The notes under the pieces were generated by a model, which made no database searches, was not told where the DNA came from, and worked only from the letters and a program-made list of their open reading frames with translations. A program made the translations under genes and the position numbers. A stretch of 64,000 bases of DNA from Vagococcus entomophilus (GTDB lineage: Bacteria; Bacillota; Bacilli; Lactobacillales; Vagococcaceae): the NCBI RefSeq assembly GCF_003987595.1, contig NZ_NGJZ01000001.1, positions 1,196,241 through 1,260,240 on the forward strand, given 5' to 3'. Every line of letters starts with the position of its first letter. Position 1 is the first letter of the stretch. Of this stretch, positions 8,938 to 18,020 are shown piece by piece.

Positions 8938-9588
8938 ATGATTGAAATCTATTTGTTCATTAGCCCACTGGGACGGCAATGTCTAAAAACAGAGAAAATG
9001 ATGCTCGATTTGATTTCAAACGAAAATAAAAAATTTCAATTTAGAATTATTCCTTTGTTAAATTTGCATACAGTCCAACGCTATTTAATCAAGCAAGCAT
9101 TACCTACTAATGATATTCAACTGAGAAACAAGATATTCAAAGAGTTTTATTCCGCTTCGTTAGACTATAAAGCGCTGCTTCTTCAAGGAAAGAGAAAAGG
9201 TCAATCTTTCCTTTTTAGACTGCAAGAAAAAGTGGGCGTTCAAAAAATTCCTTATTCCGCTGAATTAGTTAGAGAAATTATTCAAGAAGTCGGAGCGGAT
9301 CAAGAAATGTTTCAGGTTGACCGCAAATCCAACGCGGTAAAACGTTATTTTGAAAATGACCAAAAAACCGCTCATGAGATGGGCATCACAGAGCATCCAT
9401 CAGTAGTTGTTTTCAACTATGCTTGTGATCGTGATTATGGTATTTTGATTGAAGATTGTGGCAAAACTGAAATTTTCCATGAATTGTTCAAGACGGATGA
9501 AGATAGTTGCCAACTAAATTTTAATCCAATCAACGATGACAAACAGAACCGTTTGACAAATGCCAATCTTCATCTCATTCGCAAATAA
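8938..9588 (+). CDS. spxH: ClpXP adaptor SpxH (YjbH family, DsbA-like fold)
   Basis: A 216-residue member of the YjbH/SpxH family, a thioredoxin/DsbA-like cytosolic adaptor that delivers the redox regulator Spx to ClpXP. The N-terminus IEIYLFISPLGRQCLKTEK aligns with the family. The redox-site position has only one cysteine (Cys15) rather than a CxxC pair. The predicted cis-Pro region is GITEHPSVVVF. The gene sits beside pepF, coiA and the relQ/CYTH genes as in Bacillus (yjbF-yjbG-yjbH-yjbK-yjbM). Strong Shine-Dalgarno GGAGGAG before ATG 8938. Clients include Spx, which is not in this window; clpP itself is at 23.8 kb. Confidence 0.85.
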   Translation: MIEIYLFISPLGRQCLKTEKMMLDLISNENKKFQFRIIPLLNLHTVQRYLIKQALPTNDIQLRNKIFKEFYSASLDYKALLLQGKRKGQSFLFRLQEKVGVQKIPYSAELVREIIQEVGADQEMFQVDRKSNAVKRYFENDQKTAHEMGITEHPSVVVFNYACDRDYGILIEDCGKTEIFHELFKTDEDSCQLNFNPINDDKQNRLTNANLHLIRK

Positions 9589-9594
9589 GAAGCT

Positions 9595-9645
9595 AAAACA
9601 AGAACCCCCAAAAAGTAGCATTAGCTTTTTGGGGGTTCTTGTTTT
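9595..9645. terminator. Bidirectional terminator between spxH and pepF
   Basis: An almost perfect GC-rich stem (AAAACAAGAACCCCCAAAAAG and its complement) with a short loop, A/T flanked on both sides. Confidence 0.9.
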
Positions 9646-9686
9646 AATCTCTTCACAACAAAAGCGAAAGACAAGTATTCGCTCGT

Positions 9687-11498
9687 TTATAGTTTTTCAA
9701 TCAGTGAATCTAATTCATTTAGACGAGCTTCAAAGACTTTCATCGCATCTTCTATATAATCTGGTTTGGTCATATCTACTCCCGCTTTTTTCATGACTTC
9801 TATTGGGTAGTCACTGTTTCCAGCTTTTAAGTAGTTAAGATACTTTTCAAGCGCCCCTTCTTCTTTAGACACAATTTTATTGGCAAGTGCAGAAGCAGCT
9901 GAAAAGCCAGTAGAATATTGATAGACATAGTAGTTATAGTAAAAATGAGGAATTCTCGCCCATTCATCGGCAATTTCAGCATCTCTTTCCACATCTTCAC
10001 CGTAATATTTTGCATTTAAGTTGCCGTAGTATTCAGACAAGTATTCACTAGTCAATGGTACCCCTTTGGCATCTTCTGTATGAATGAAATGTTCAAATTC
10101 AGCAAATTGTGTTTGACGGAAAATAGTTCCTTTAAAACCATCTAAATAATGGTTTAACACAAATGCACGAACTCGAGGATCTTTTTCTGTTTCTAACAAG
10201 TGTTCGGTTAGGATATTTTCATTAGTAGTTGAAGCTATCTCTGCTAAGAAAATCGAATAGTCGCCATAAACAAAAGGTTGATTATTACGAGTAAAGTAAC
10301 TATGAACACTGTGCCCCATCTCATGAACAAGTGTATACAGTTGATCCAAGCTATCATGCCAATTTAGTAAAATATATGGTAACGTGTCATAACAACCAGA
10401 CGAATATGCGCCACTGCGCTTCCCTTGATTTTCAACGACGTCAATCCATCTCTTATCAAATGCATCGTTCACAATAGCTAAGTATTCCTCGCCTAGCGGT
10501 TGAAGTGCTGAAACTGCTTTTTCTTTAGCTTCTTCGTAGCTATACTTGATTGGTGCTTCCCCTAAAACAGGTGTATATAAGTCATACATATATAATTTAT
10601 CCACATTTAACAACTTTTTGCGTAGAGCTACATAACGATGCAACAAAGGAAGATGTTTGTGCACTACTGATAATAATGTATCGTAAACCGCTTCTGGAAT
10701 ATGATTGCTGCTTAAAGCCGCTTCACGAGCAGAAGAATAATTACGCACCTTGGCATTGTAATTATGAACTTTTACATGAGCAGAAAGTGTACTTGCTAAA
10801 GTATTACGAAATTGATGATAAACAGTATAAAGTTGTTTGTATGCTGCTTTTCTTACCTCGCGATTGGTACTTTCTAGCAATTGACCATAAACTCCATGAG
10901 AAAGTTGAACGTCTTCTCCTTCTTCATTCTTTACAACAGGAAATGTCAAATCTGCATTGTTCAAAATACTAAATGTATTGCTTGAAGCACTGAAGATTTC
11001 CCCAGCACCCGCAAGCAACGCTTCTTCTTTTGAAGTCAATACATGCTCACGACTGCTTGTAATATTCTCAATAAAATGTTTGTATCCTTCTAACTTAGGA
11101 TTTTCATTGAAAAATGTGCGGATTTCTTCATCAGTTAAAGACAAAATTTCTGGTTCAAACCAAGCAGCAGCTTCACTTACTTTAGCGGCCAAGCTGTTCG
11201 CACGCGCATGGATTCCTTGATACAAAGTATTTGTTGTGTCTTGATCATTTTTTAGATGTGAGTAAACATATACTGTTTCCAAATCACGATATAAATTGAG
11301 CACAAACTCAATTCCGTCAAAGAAAGCTGTTGCACTCTTTCCAAGAGTTCCCTTAAGTGCGCCAACTTTCTCTAATTTTGATGCAACCTCTTCAAATGCT
11401 TGATCAAACTCTGCATCTGTTGCAAAAACTTTGCTTAGATCCCAAGTAAGGTGTTCTTCTACTTCCGAACGTTTTGGTAATTGTTTTGTTTCAGCCAT
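9687..11498 (-). CDS. pepF: Oligoendopeptidase F (M3B metallopeptidase)
   Basis: A 603-residue cytosolic zinc oligopeptidase. The zinc motif HEMGH is at 392-396 (His392, Glu393, His396), with the third ligand expected in IFLAEIASTTNE about 25 residues on. The N-terminal oligopeptidase F domain precedes the M3 catalytic domain. ATG 11498 is preferred because AAAGGGG lies about 8 bases upstream and gives MAETKQLPKRSEV, a usual PepF start; the frame begins 8 codons earlier at 11522. It degrades peptides of about 7-17 residues and can also influence peptide pheromone turnover. It is downstream of coiA on the same strand. Confidence 0.95.
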   Translation of the reverse strand: MAETKQLPKRSEVEEHLTWDLSKVFATDAEFDQAFEEVASKLEKVGALKGTLGKSATAFFDGIEFVLNLYRDLETVYVYSHLKNDQDTTNTLYQGIHARANSLAAKVSEAAAWFEPEILSLTDEEIRTFFNENPKLEGYKHFIENITSSREHVLTSKEEALLAGAGEIFSASSNTFSILNNADLTFPVVKNEEGEDVQLSHGVYGQLLESTNREVRKAAYKQLYTVYHQFRNTLASTLSAHVKVHNYNAKVRNYSSAREAALSSNHIPEAVYDTLLSVVHKHLPLLHRYVALRKKLLNVDKLYMYDLYTPVLGEAPIKYSYEEAKEKAVSALQPLGEEYLAIVNDAFDKRWIDVVENQGKRSGAYSSGCYDTLPYILLNWHDSLDQLYTLVHEMGHSVHSYFTRNNQPFVYGDYSIFLAEIASTTNENILTEHLLETEKDPRVRAFVLNHYLDGFKGTIFRQTQFAEFEHFIHTEDAKGVPLTSEYLSEYYGNLNAKYYGEDVERDAEIADEWARIPHFYYNYYVYQYSTGFSAASALANKIVSKEEGALEKYLNYLKAGNSDYPIEVMKKAGVDMTKPDYIEDAMKVFEARLNELDSLIEKL

Positions 11499-11526
11499 TC
11501 TATTATCCCCTTTCGTTTTCACTCCA

Positions 11527-12726
11527 TTATAGTATCATATTTTTTCTTGGTATTCTTGATAATTGCTTAGTATTTTTTAAAATTTTCCGATTATTTAGCT
11601 GATTGAACGGCTCTTTTTTTTGCATTTCCCCCCAGCTGGTAAAGTAAAAAAAATGTGGATTCAATTGTGCTAACAAAAAACAGTCTACTAGATAATCAAG
11701 ATAAACACGAACAAAATCCTCAACCAAGTTTCTTAAGTTACAGTTGGGGAATTGAATAATTTCTAACTTTCCTTTTTTGATTTCTTGTAATAAAAATTCG
11801 GTTGTCGTATGCACATGTAATCTTACTGTCTGACTTTTTTGCCAATGCACCCACAAAGATACTTGCCAAATTAAGCAATCTGTTTTCATAAATAAAAAAT
11901 CAGGACATAATCCATAATAATGGGCGGGTAACTCCCGTACATTTTGCCTATTTTGATAAAAATAAGCTTGAAGTATGCCATACTTTTTTTCTTTTTTTAT
12001 CAGACCGTGTACAATCTCCCGATAATGGATTCTTTGTTGTTCAACAATAGAAAAATAGCGGCGATGAAAATATTTCGCACACTTGGGAAACTGAAGCACT
12101 TCTTTTAAAGACAGATCACATTTTTCCTTTTGCCATATTTTCGTCAAATAGTGGGTCTTCTTATTTCTTCTAAGATGTTCAATGTGAAATTGGAGTCGTA
12201 GTTGCTGTTTGTGTACATCTAACTCCCAAAGCGCGTACCCTAAACGCAGATAATAATAGAAAAAAGCTTGTGTGCTTCGTGGCAGCCTGCTGTGTAGAAA
12301 AAACTTTTCCCCTACCATCCAAAAAACCTCATAACCATATTTTTTATAATTTTCTGTTCTTTTTAGCAGCATCTCCAAAGAAATTGGGCTACATTGAAAC
12401 TCAATGGCATAGTGTCCTTCAATTAGCAAATCCGGTCGTTGCTGCAAATCGGGTAAATAGGCTTCAAGTTGATAGCTCAACCCTTGCTCTTGACACCATT
12501 CTTTTAGTAGTTGCTTTCCTAATAAGTGCTCAGGTGTTTCTCCTTCTGTATAAGCCTCACACGCCTCTTTTCTTAAATGAGCAAAATGTGCTCTCTTGTG
12601 TGGTCCCGCTCTCAAAATAACAATCTGGTGGCAGGCTAGACATCGATACCTTGATCTTCTTGTTGAAGAAGATTGCTTAGCCAACGCACTAACGACTTGT
12701 CCTTTCTCATTTTCAGCCAGTAACAT
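11527..12726 (-). CDS. coiA: Competence protein CoiA family
   Basis: A 399-residue CoiA-like protein. The N-terminus has a zinc-finger-like pair CLACH and AHF, then GETPEHLLGKQLLKEWCQE and a nuclease-like core with YLPDLQQRPDLLIEGHYAIEFQCSPIS, fitting a restriction-endonuclease-fold D...ExQ site. CoiA promotes recombination of incoming DNA during competence in streptococci. The gene is next to pepF as in Bacillus and Streptococcus. A good AGAGGTGAG lies before ATG 12726. No other com gene is in the window, so transformability is not implied. Confidence 0.85.
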   Translation of the reverse strand: MLLAENEKGQVVSALAKQSSSTRRSRYRCLACHQIVILRAGPHKRAHFAHLRKEACEAYTEGETPEHLLGKQLLKEWCQEQGLSYQLEAYLPDLQQRPDLLIEGHYAIEFQCSPISLEMLLKRTENYKKYGYEVFWMVGEKFFLHSRLPRSTQAFFYYYLRLGYALWELDVHKQQLRLQFHIEHLRRNKKTHYLTKIWQKEKCDLSLKEVLQFPKCAKYFHRRYFSIVEQQRIHYREIVHGLIKKEKKYGILQAYFYQNRQNVRELPAHYYGLCPDFLFMKTDCLIWQVSLWVHWQKSQTVRLHVHTTTEFLLQEIKKGKLEIIQFPNCNLRNLVEDFVRVYLDYLVDCFLLAQLNPHFFYFTSWGEMQKKEPFNQLNNRKILKNTKQLSRIPRKNMIL

Positions 12727-12904
12727 GTTCTCACCTCTGGTTTTAAAATACGCACTTTATCTTGTTTATCTTTAATTTTATTTAAGTTGCCTAAGCTAAA
12801 TTGACAGTTCTTTTGGCAACAGTTAGAATAAGTGTAATTGTTTTAAATCAATCTTGTCATTTACGCGTCTCAACAATAGTTTTACAGAAAGGGTGTCCCT
12901 AATT

Positions 12905-15025
12905 TTGAAACGTTCTTATGCACCAAAATTTTTAAATCGTCGGATGGGCTTTTTTCTCCTAATGGTTTTCTTATTTTGGCTAAAAACATGTTTTTCCTAT
13001 CTTTTTGAGTTTAATTTAGGCATTGAAAGTATCCAGCAGTACCTCATCTTGCTGATTAATCCTTTTCCTACTGCCTTTTTAATTTTTTCGATTGCGTTAT
13101 ACATAAAAAGTCCGAAAAAAGCTTATACTACACTCTTTATTTTATCCTTATTAACGACTATTTTGTTGTTCTCAAATGTGGTTTACTACCGCGAATTTTC
13201 TGATTTCATCACTGTCAATACTGTTCTAAGTACGGGAAAAGTTTCTGCTGGGCTTGGAGAGAGCGCATTAAAATTATTTAGACCCTATGATGTTTTTTAT
13301 TTTCTGGACTACATCCTCTTAATTTTCTTGTTTGTCCGGAAAAAAATTAAACTGGATGCTTCTCCTGTCGTTATCCGGAAAGCATTCGCTATCACCTCGA
13401 TGTCTTTATTACTTTTCTCCATTAATCTTTCACTTGCTGAAGCTGATCGTCCTGAGTTATTAAAGAGGACTTTTTCAAGAGATCATATTGTCAAATATTT
13501 GGGCATCAATGCTTTTTCAGTATATGATGGGGTTCAAACTTACAAATCTAATCAAAACCGAGCCCAAGCCAAAGAGAGCGACTTAGTTTCTGTCCAAAAA
13601 TATGTCAATAGTCATTATGCTGCTCCAGATCAGACAAAATTTGGTATCGCCAAAGGTAAAAATGTGATTTACATCCATTTAGAAAGCTTCCAACAATTCC
13701 TGATTAATTACAAACTAAAAGACGCAAATGGCGTTGAACATGAAGTGACACCTTTTTTAAATAGTATTTTCAAAGATAAAAGCACCTTTAGTTTTACTAA
13801 TATCTATCACCAAGTCAGCTCTGGAAAAACGAGTGATGCGGAAACTCTTTTGGAAAACTCGTTATTTGGTCTTTCTCAAGGTCCACTGTTTACACAACTA
13901 GGGGATAAAAATACGTTCCAAGCCGCCCCAGCGATTCTTAGTCAAAAGGCTGGCTACACAAGCGCAGTTTTCCATGGAAATGCTGGAACTTTTTGGAACC
14001 GAAACGAGACTTACAAACGTTTTGGCTTTAATTACTTTTTTGATAGCAGTTATTACAATGTAACCTCTGATAATACTTCCCAGTATGGTTTGCATGACAA
14101 AGAACTGTTCAAACAATCGATTCAATACTTAGAGCATTTGCAACAGCCTTTTTATACAAAATTCATTTCTGTTACCAACCATTACCCTTATCCTGAATTT
14201 AAAGGAGCAGAAGCCGGATTCCCACTTGCTCAAACAAGCGACTCAACAATTAATGGGTATTTTGCAACAGCAAACTATTTAGACAAATCAATCGAAGAGT
14301 TCTTTAATTATTTAAAAGAAAGTGGCCTCTATCAAAACTCAATGATTGTTTTTTACGGAGATCATTACGGGATTTCTAAAACTAGAAATCCTGATTTAGC
14401 CGAACTTTTAGGGAAAACAAAAGATACTTGGACTGATCTAGATGATGCAAATATGCAAAAAGTTCCGCTAATGTTCCACATTCCAGGTAGAACAGACGGA
14501 TCCGTTTCGAGTGTTTACGGCGGGCAAGTGGATGTATTGCCTACTTTACTACACTTACTTGGCGTTGATACCAAAAATTATTTCCAGTTGGGCCAGGATT
14601 TATTTTCAAAAGACAACGAACAATTAGTTGCCTTTCGAAATGGTGATTTCATCACGCCAAAATACACGGTACTTGGTGATAGTATTTTTGATAATGCGAC
14701 CAGTACATTGATGACCACACCATCCAACGAAGTCAAAGCAGAAGTCAAAGCCTTACGTAAAAAGGTGGAAAAACAACTTTCCACCTCAGATGCACTGAAT
14801 ACAGGGGATTTACTTCGCTATGCTGATAATGGCTTTAAAGCAGTTAATCCTGCCAATTATAATTATAAAAATCAATTAGAGCAGTTAACAAAAATTGAAA
14901 AACAAAAAGGTGCTAAATCAACCAGCATCTATTCTGAGAACCACAATACTTCAACCGTTGATCTTTATAAAACCAAAACCTACGAACAATATTTTGGTCC
15001 AAGTACAGCCACACAAAATAAATAA
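12905..15025 (+). CDS. ltaS: Lipoteichoic acid synthase LtaS-type (glycerophosphate transferase)
   Basis: A 706-residue polytopic membrane enzyme that polymerises glycerophosphate from phosphatidylglycerol into lipoteichoic acid. Five N-terminal transmembrane helices are followed by an extracellular sulfatase-fold domain. The catalytic threonine is Thr309 in SSGKTSDAE, and FHGNAGTFWNRNETYKRFGF, FYGDHYGI and the HIPG segment are family hallmarks. The start is probably the TTG at 12905 (AGAAAGGG 10-12 bases upstream, protein begins MKRSYAPKFLN). An upstream in-frame TTG at 12854 lacks a Shine-Dalgarno. A terminator follows at 15037. Confidence 0.93.
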   Translation: MKRSYAPKFLNRRMGFFLLMVFLFWLKTCFSYLFEFNLGIESIQQYLILLINPFPTAFLIFSIALYIKSPKKAYTTLFILSLLTTILLFSNVVYYREFSDFITVNTVLSTGKVSAGLGESALKLFRPYDVFYFLDYILLIFLFVRKKIKLDASPVVIRKAFAITSMSLLLFSINLSLAEADRPELLKRTFSRDHIVKYLGINAFSVYDGVQTYKSNQNRAQAKESDLVSVQKYVNSHYAAPDQTKFGIAKGKNVIYIHLESFQQFLINYKLKDANGVEHEVTPFLNSIFKDKSTFSFTNIYHQVSSGKTSDAETLLENSLFGLSQGPLFTQLGDKNTFQAAPAILSQKAGYTSAVFHGNAGTFWNRNETYKRFGFNYFFDSSYYNVTSDNTSQYGLHDKELFKQSIQYLEHLQQPFYTKFISVTNHYPYPEFKGAEAGFPLAQTSDSTINGYFATANYLDKSIEEFFNYLKESGLYQNSMIVFYGDHYGISKTRNPDLAELLGKTKDTWTDLDDANMQKVPLMFHIPGRTDGSVSSVYGGQVDVLPTLLHLLGVDTKNYFQLGQDLFSKDNEQLVAFRNGDFITPKYTVLGDSIFDNATSTLMTTPSNEVKAEVKALRKKVEKQLSTSDALNTGDLLRYADNGFKAVNPANYNYKNQLEQLTKIEKQKGAKSTSIYSENHNTSTVDLYKTKTYEQYFGPSTATQNK

Positions 15026-15036
15026 AAATAAAAAAG

Positions 15037-15075
15037 CATCATGCAAAGAAATAACTTTGTGTGATGTTTTTTTGT
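15037..15075 (+). terminator. Terminator after ltaS
   Basis: Stem CATCATGCAAAG / CTTTGTGTGATG (10 of 12 pairs) followed by a run of seven T. Confidence 0.8.
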
Positions 15076-15168
15076 CGTGTCTCTTAGCCTTTTTATAAGT
15101 TTAGTTCTTTTTTCATATTTTATTCACAACTACCTTTTATAATGAAACTAATCAAAGGTGGTGGGAAA

Positions 15169-15915
15169 ATGACGAGACTTCGATATGCTTTTGCTAGCGT
15201 TAGATATCATAAAAAAAGTGGCTATCTGCTATTTTTATTTTACTGTTTGATCCTAACACTTTCAACTTTTTGCTTGAGCCTCATTCAAAGACAACTCAAT
15301 GTCATTGCTGCCGTAAAAGATCGTTGGAATGTCTTTCTTCAGTCTTTTCCTTCTGCCAAAACTAGTATTTTTAACCAAGTACAATTATGGAATAAGGAAG
15401 TACTTAAGAATTATATTTTTATCGGACTTTTTTCTATCCTATTTTTTTTAATTGTATTCTTACTAGTTAATTTTAAAATACAATCACAACGAAAAAGGGA
15501 AATTGAATCCCTAGAATTCTTAGGACTAAAGCCTTATCAAATGACGCTACAATTTATTTTAGAACTATTTTTACCTTTACTATATAGCTTTTTTACCCTT
15601 ATTACATTCGCTTTACTGTTTTCAAATTTTTTCGTTTCCACTATCAACCAGAGTAACGATTATATTTTGAATCAGCATGATGCCTCTATGAATAAAGTTG
15701 CATTAGAAGTCCATAGTGCCAATCAGAGCCAACAAGCTTTTTTGTCTTTTAATCAGTATTCATTTCTAAACGTTGAAAATCATCAAACTAGTTTGGCTGA
15801 ATTACAACTCTATCTAGCCCTGATAGGGAGTTTTTTAATCATTAGCTTCAGCTCGATCCTTGTTTCATTCATTAGTTCTTTCACCTATATTCATTACTTA
15901 CGCAAAAAAATCTAG
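15169..15915 (+). CDS. FtsX-like four-helix ABC permease-type membrane protein
   Basis: A 248-residue membrane protein. Predicted helices lie at about 17-38, 80-102, 128-158 and 215-240. The layout (one helix, an extracellular segment of about 50 residues, then three helices) matches the FtsX/MacB-type permease. Helix 2 is followed by the cytoplasmic KIQSQRKREIESLEFLGLKP, a typical FtsX-like coupling segment (KRR.EI..L...G). ATG 15169 is chosen for its GGTGGTGGG upstream. The next gene, 13 bases on, is a degenerate ABC ATPase, so the pair looks like a two-component ABC system with a non-hydrolysing partner. Substrate and function unknown. Confidence 0.65.
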   Translation: MTRLRYAFASVRYHKKSGYLLFLFYCLILTLSTFCLSLIQRQLNVIAAVKDRWNVFLQSFPSAKTSIFNQVQLWNKEVLKNYIFIGLFSILFFLIVFLLVNFKIQSQRKREIESLEFLGLKPYQMTLQFILELFLPLLYSFFTLITFALLFSNFFVSTINQSNDYILNQHDASMNKVALEVHSANQSQQAFLSFNQYSFLNVENHQTSLAELQLYLALIGSFLIISFSSILVSFISSFTYIHYLRKKI

Positions 15916-15928
15916 AAAGGAGTTTATT

Positions 15929-16492
15929 ATGAATATCAAACCACTTTGTTCCTCTAATACATCTGGATTTACGATTGTCGTTGCATCGATTGATCGTATT
16001 CATTTTTATTTTAACCAACTTAGAAAAGAAAGTTTAAGTTGTCCTGAGCAAATCGTATTAATTCAAAAAGAAACTTCCTTTTTGCCTTTCCTAACCCTTC
16101 ATGACAATTTGCTTATTGGACTCAAAAAAGAGGCCAAGTCTCAGTTGAAAAACTGGCTCTCTTTCTTCCAACTTGATATGCAAACCTTACAAAAGTCCTC
16201 TGACCAGATAAAGGAGCTAGATTTACTGAAATTACAGTTAATTCGAGCGTTATTAACAAAAAAAACAAAAATTTTTTTAAATCAATCGCTTGATTGCTTG
16301 TCTGTATACGAAATCCAACAAATTCTTCCTACACTTCATAACCTTAGTCAACAAGCAGGTATTCATCTCGTTTTATTTACACAAAATCCTCAAATTGCCA
16401 AAACTTCTTTTTGTGATTGCTGTATTCATGAGCCTAGTAACAAAAGCAATGTAGAAAAAGTTGGGACAAAAACATGCCCTTCTGATAAATAA
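15929..16492 (+). CDS. Degenerate ABC-transporter ATPase-like protein (catalytic motifs lost)
   Basis: A 187-residue protein whose order of elements follows an ABC ATPase, but every catalytic motif is changed. The Walker A position reads VVASIDRIHFYFNQL with no GxxGxGKS. A Q-loop-like IQKETSFLPFLTLHDNLL is kept. The signature region is IKELDLLKLQLIRALL instead of LSGGQxQR. Walker B is KIFLNQSLDCLS (LDEP replaced by LNQS) and the H-loop is LVLFTQNPQIA (His replaced by Gln). The frame is intact with a strong AGAAAGGAG before ATG 15929, arguing for a selected pseudo-enzyme rather than simple decay. It probably pairs with the FtsX-like protein immediately upstream. Confidence 0.65.
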   Translation: MNIKPLCSSNTSGFTIVVASIDRIHFYFNQLRKESLSCPEQIVLIQKETSFLPFLTLHDNLLIGLKKEAKSQLKNWLSFFQLDMQTLQKSSDQIKELDLLKLQLIRALLTKKTKIFLNQSLDCLSVYEIQQILPTLHNLSQQAGIHLVLFTQNPQIAKTSFCDCCIHEPSNKSNVEKVGTKTCPSDK

Positions 16493-16531
16493 ACCGAAGT
16501 TTCTTCTGTTTATACCCTTTATTCAGATACT

Positions 16532-16574
16532 AAAAGCCTGAAACATAACTTTTGAGTTATGTCTCAGGCTTTTC
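16532..16574. terminator. Bidirectional terminator, 'GCCTGAAA' family, overlapping the kinase stop
   Basis: Perfect or near-perfect stem AAAAGCCTGAAACATAACT / GAGTTATGTCTCAGGCTTTT. The stop codon of the histidine kinase (16557) lies inside it. Related palindromes occur at 24947-25002 and 51364-51412. Confidence 0.85.
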
Positions 16575-18020
16575 ATTTTTTATTGGTTCGACATCAGGAA
16601 ATGCAATTTTAAAGGTTGTACCAACCTCTTTTTGACTGTCAACTTCAATTTTTCCATGATGCAATTTCACTAACTGATGCACAATGGAAAGACCTAATCC
16701 AGATTCTCCGTACTTCGTATTTTTCCTTGAAGGATCTGCTTTATAATATCGATCCCAAATATTTTGTACTTCGTCTGGCGTCATGCCAATGCCTGTATCT
16801 GATATACTGATAACCGTTTCCAAATACCCTTTTTCAACCAAAATGGTAATAGTTCCATTTTGGGTAAACTGAATCGCATTTTGAATGATATTCACCATAA
16901 TCTGCACAAAACGATCATAATCAGCATATACCTCAATCTCTTCATCTGCTATCAGCACTAACTGATCTGAAGAAGCTTCTGCCTTGCCACTTAGTTGATC
17001 AACCAAACTTTTAAGCGTTTCTGTGGCGCTGAATTTTTGAATGACCATACTAATCTGGTTCGTACGTATTTTTTCGTAGTCTAAATTTTCATTAACCAAT
17101 CGGATTAAGCGATTGGTTTCATTTTGCATGAGTTCAATACATTTTTTCTTTTGATTTTCAGGAATTGCGTTGTACTCCAAGCCTTCTAGTAAGCCGTTGA
17201 TTGTCGTCAATGGTGTTCGCATCTCATGCGCCGCATCTGCCATAAATTGCCGTCTTAGCTCCTCTTGATGCTCTATTTCTTCATGTGAGTCTTGCAGTGC
17301 CACTGCCATCTTATTAAAGTCCTCTGCCAACTCATCTAACTCGTCATTCTCTTTCGTTTCCAAATGAATATCAAAATTTCCATGTGCGATTTGATGGGTC
17401 GCCTTTCGCATCCGATTGATTCGATTCACTTGGAATTTTGCCAAGATATAACTAACAATTAGCGCAATAATAATGGAAAGAAAGAAGCCCTTGAGCATGT
17501 TTCCGGTTAAGTTTTTAAGACTTCCCTCTACACTGCTAACAGGTTGTGTCACCATGACCGCGCCACTAAAACTTGGGACGGCTTCCCCATTGACCACAGA
17601 CCATTCAAACAGCGGGGTAATCACCATCGCCAAGCGAATGTCTTTTAATTTCCCAATCATTTTAACCGACTTGCCGGACTTGACTGCATTCCAATCGCTC
17701 GTTGAAACGTATTCTTTTTTTAGCGTGCCTGCGTTGGGATAACTAACCGTACGATTACTATTAATATAATAAAAATCAACATTGTCCCCATTAAGAACTA
17801 AACTAGACATCCGCAATGAGCTAATCAAACGCTCACTGTAAAGCGAGCCATCACTGTATTGTGCATTTTTTTTGGCAGTTTCTGCATAATTAATGAGCTG
17901 TTGATAACTATTTTCTACCATTGTTTTTTTAGTGAACTGTGTAAAAGAGATTGCAACGACGATTAGTATTGTTAAAATAATAGCCAAAAAAGCAATCATT
18001 TGTTGAAATAAGTATCTCAT
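16557..18020 (-). CDS. Sensor histidine kinase (CroS/PhoR-like)
   Basis: A 487-residue membrane kinase. Helix 1 is at about 7-28, an extracellular sensor of about 140 residues follows, and helix 2 is at about 175-195. HAMP (about 195-250) leads into HisKA with the phospho-accepting His265 in FMADAAHEMRTPLTT, then HATPase_c with NIIQNAIQFT (N-box), DTGIGM (G1) and GESGLGLSIV (G2). It overlaps the response regulator by 4 bases. The overall look, especially the HisKA region, recalls the enterococcal CroS kinase linked to cephalosporin resistance and envelope stress; this is recognition by eye, so no symbol is given. Confidence 0.88.
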   Translation of the reverse strand: MRYLFQQMIAFLAIILTILIVVAISFTQFTKKTMVENSYQQLINYAETAKKNAQYSDGSLYSERLISSLRMSSLVLNGDNVDFYYINSNRTVSYPNAGTLKKEYVSTSDWNAVKSGKSVKMIGKLKDIRLAMVITPLFEWSVVNGEAVPSFSGAVMVTQPVSSVEGSLKNLTGNMLKGFFLSIIIALIVSYILAKFQVNRINRMRKATHQIAHGNFDIHLETKENDELDELAEDFNKMAVALQDSHEEIEHQEELRRQFMADAAHEMRTPLTTINGLLEGLEYNAIPENQKKKCIELMQNETNRLIRLVNENLDYEKIRTNQISMVIQKFSATETLKSLVDQLSGKAEASSDQLVLIADEEIEVYADYDRFVQIMVNIIQNAIQFTQNGTITILVEKGYLETVISISDTGIGMTPDEVQNIWDRYYKADPSRKNTKYGESGLGLSIVHQLVKLHHGKIEVDSQKEVGTTFKIAFPDVEPIKNEKPET

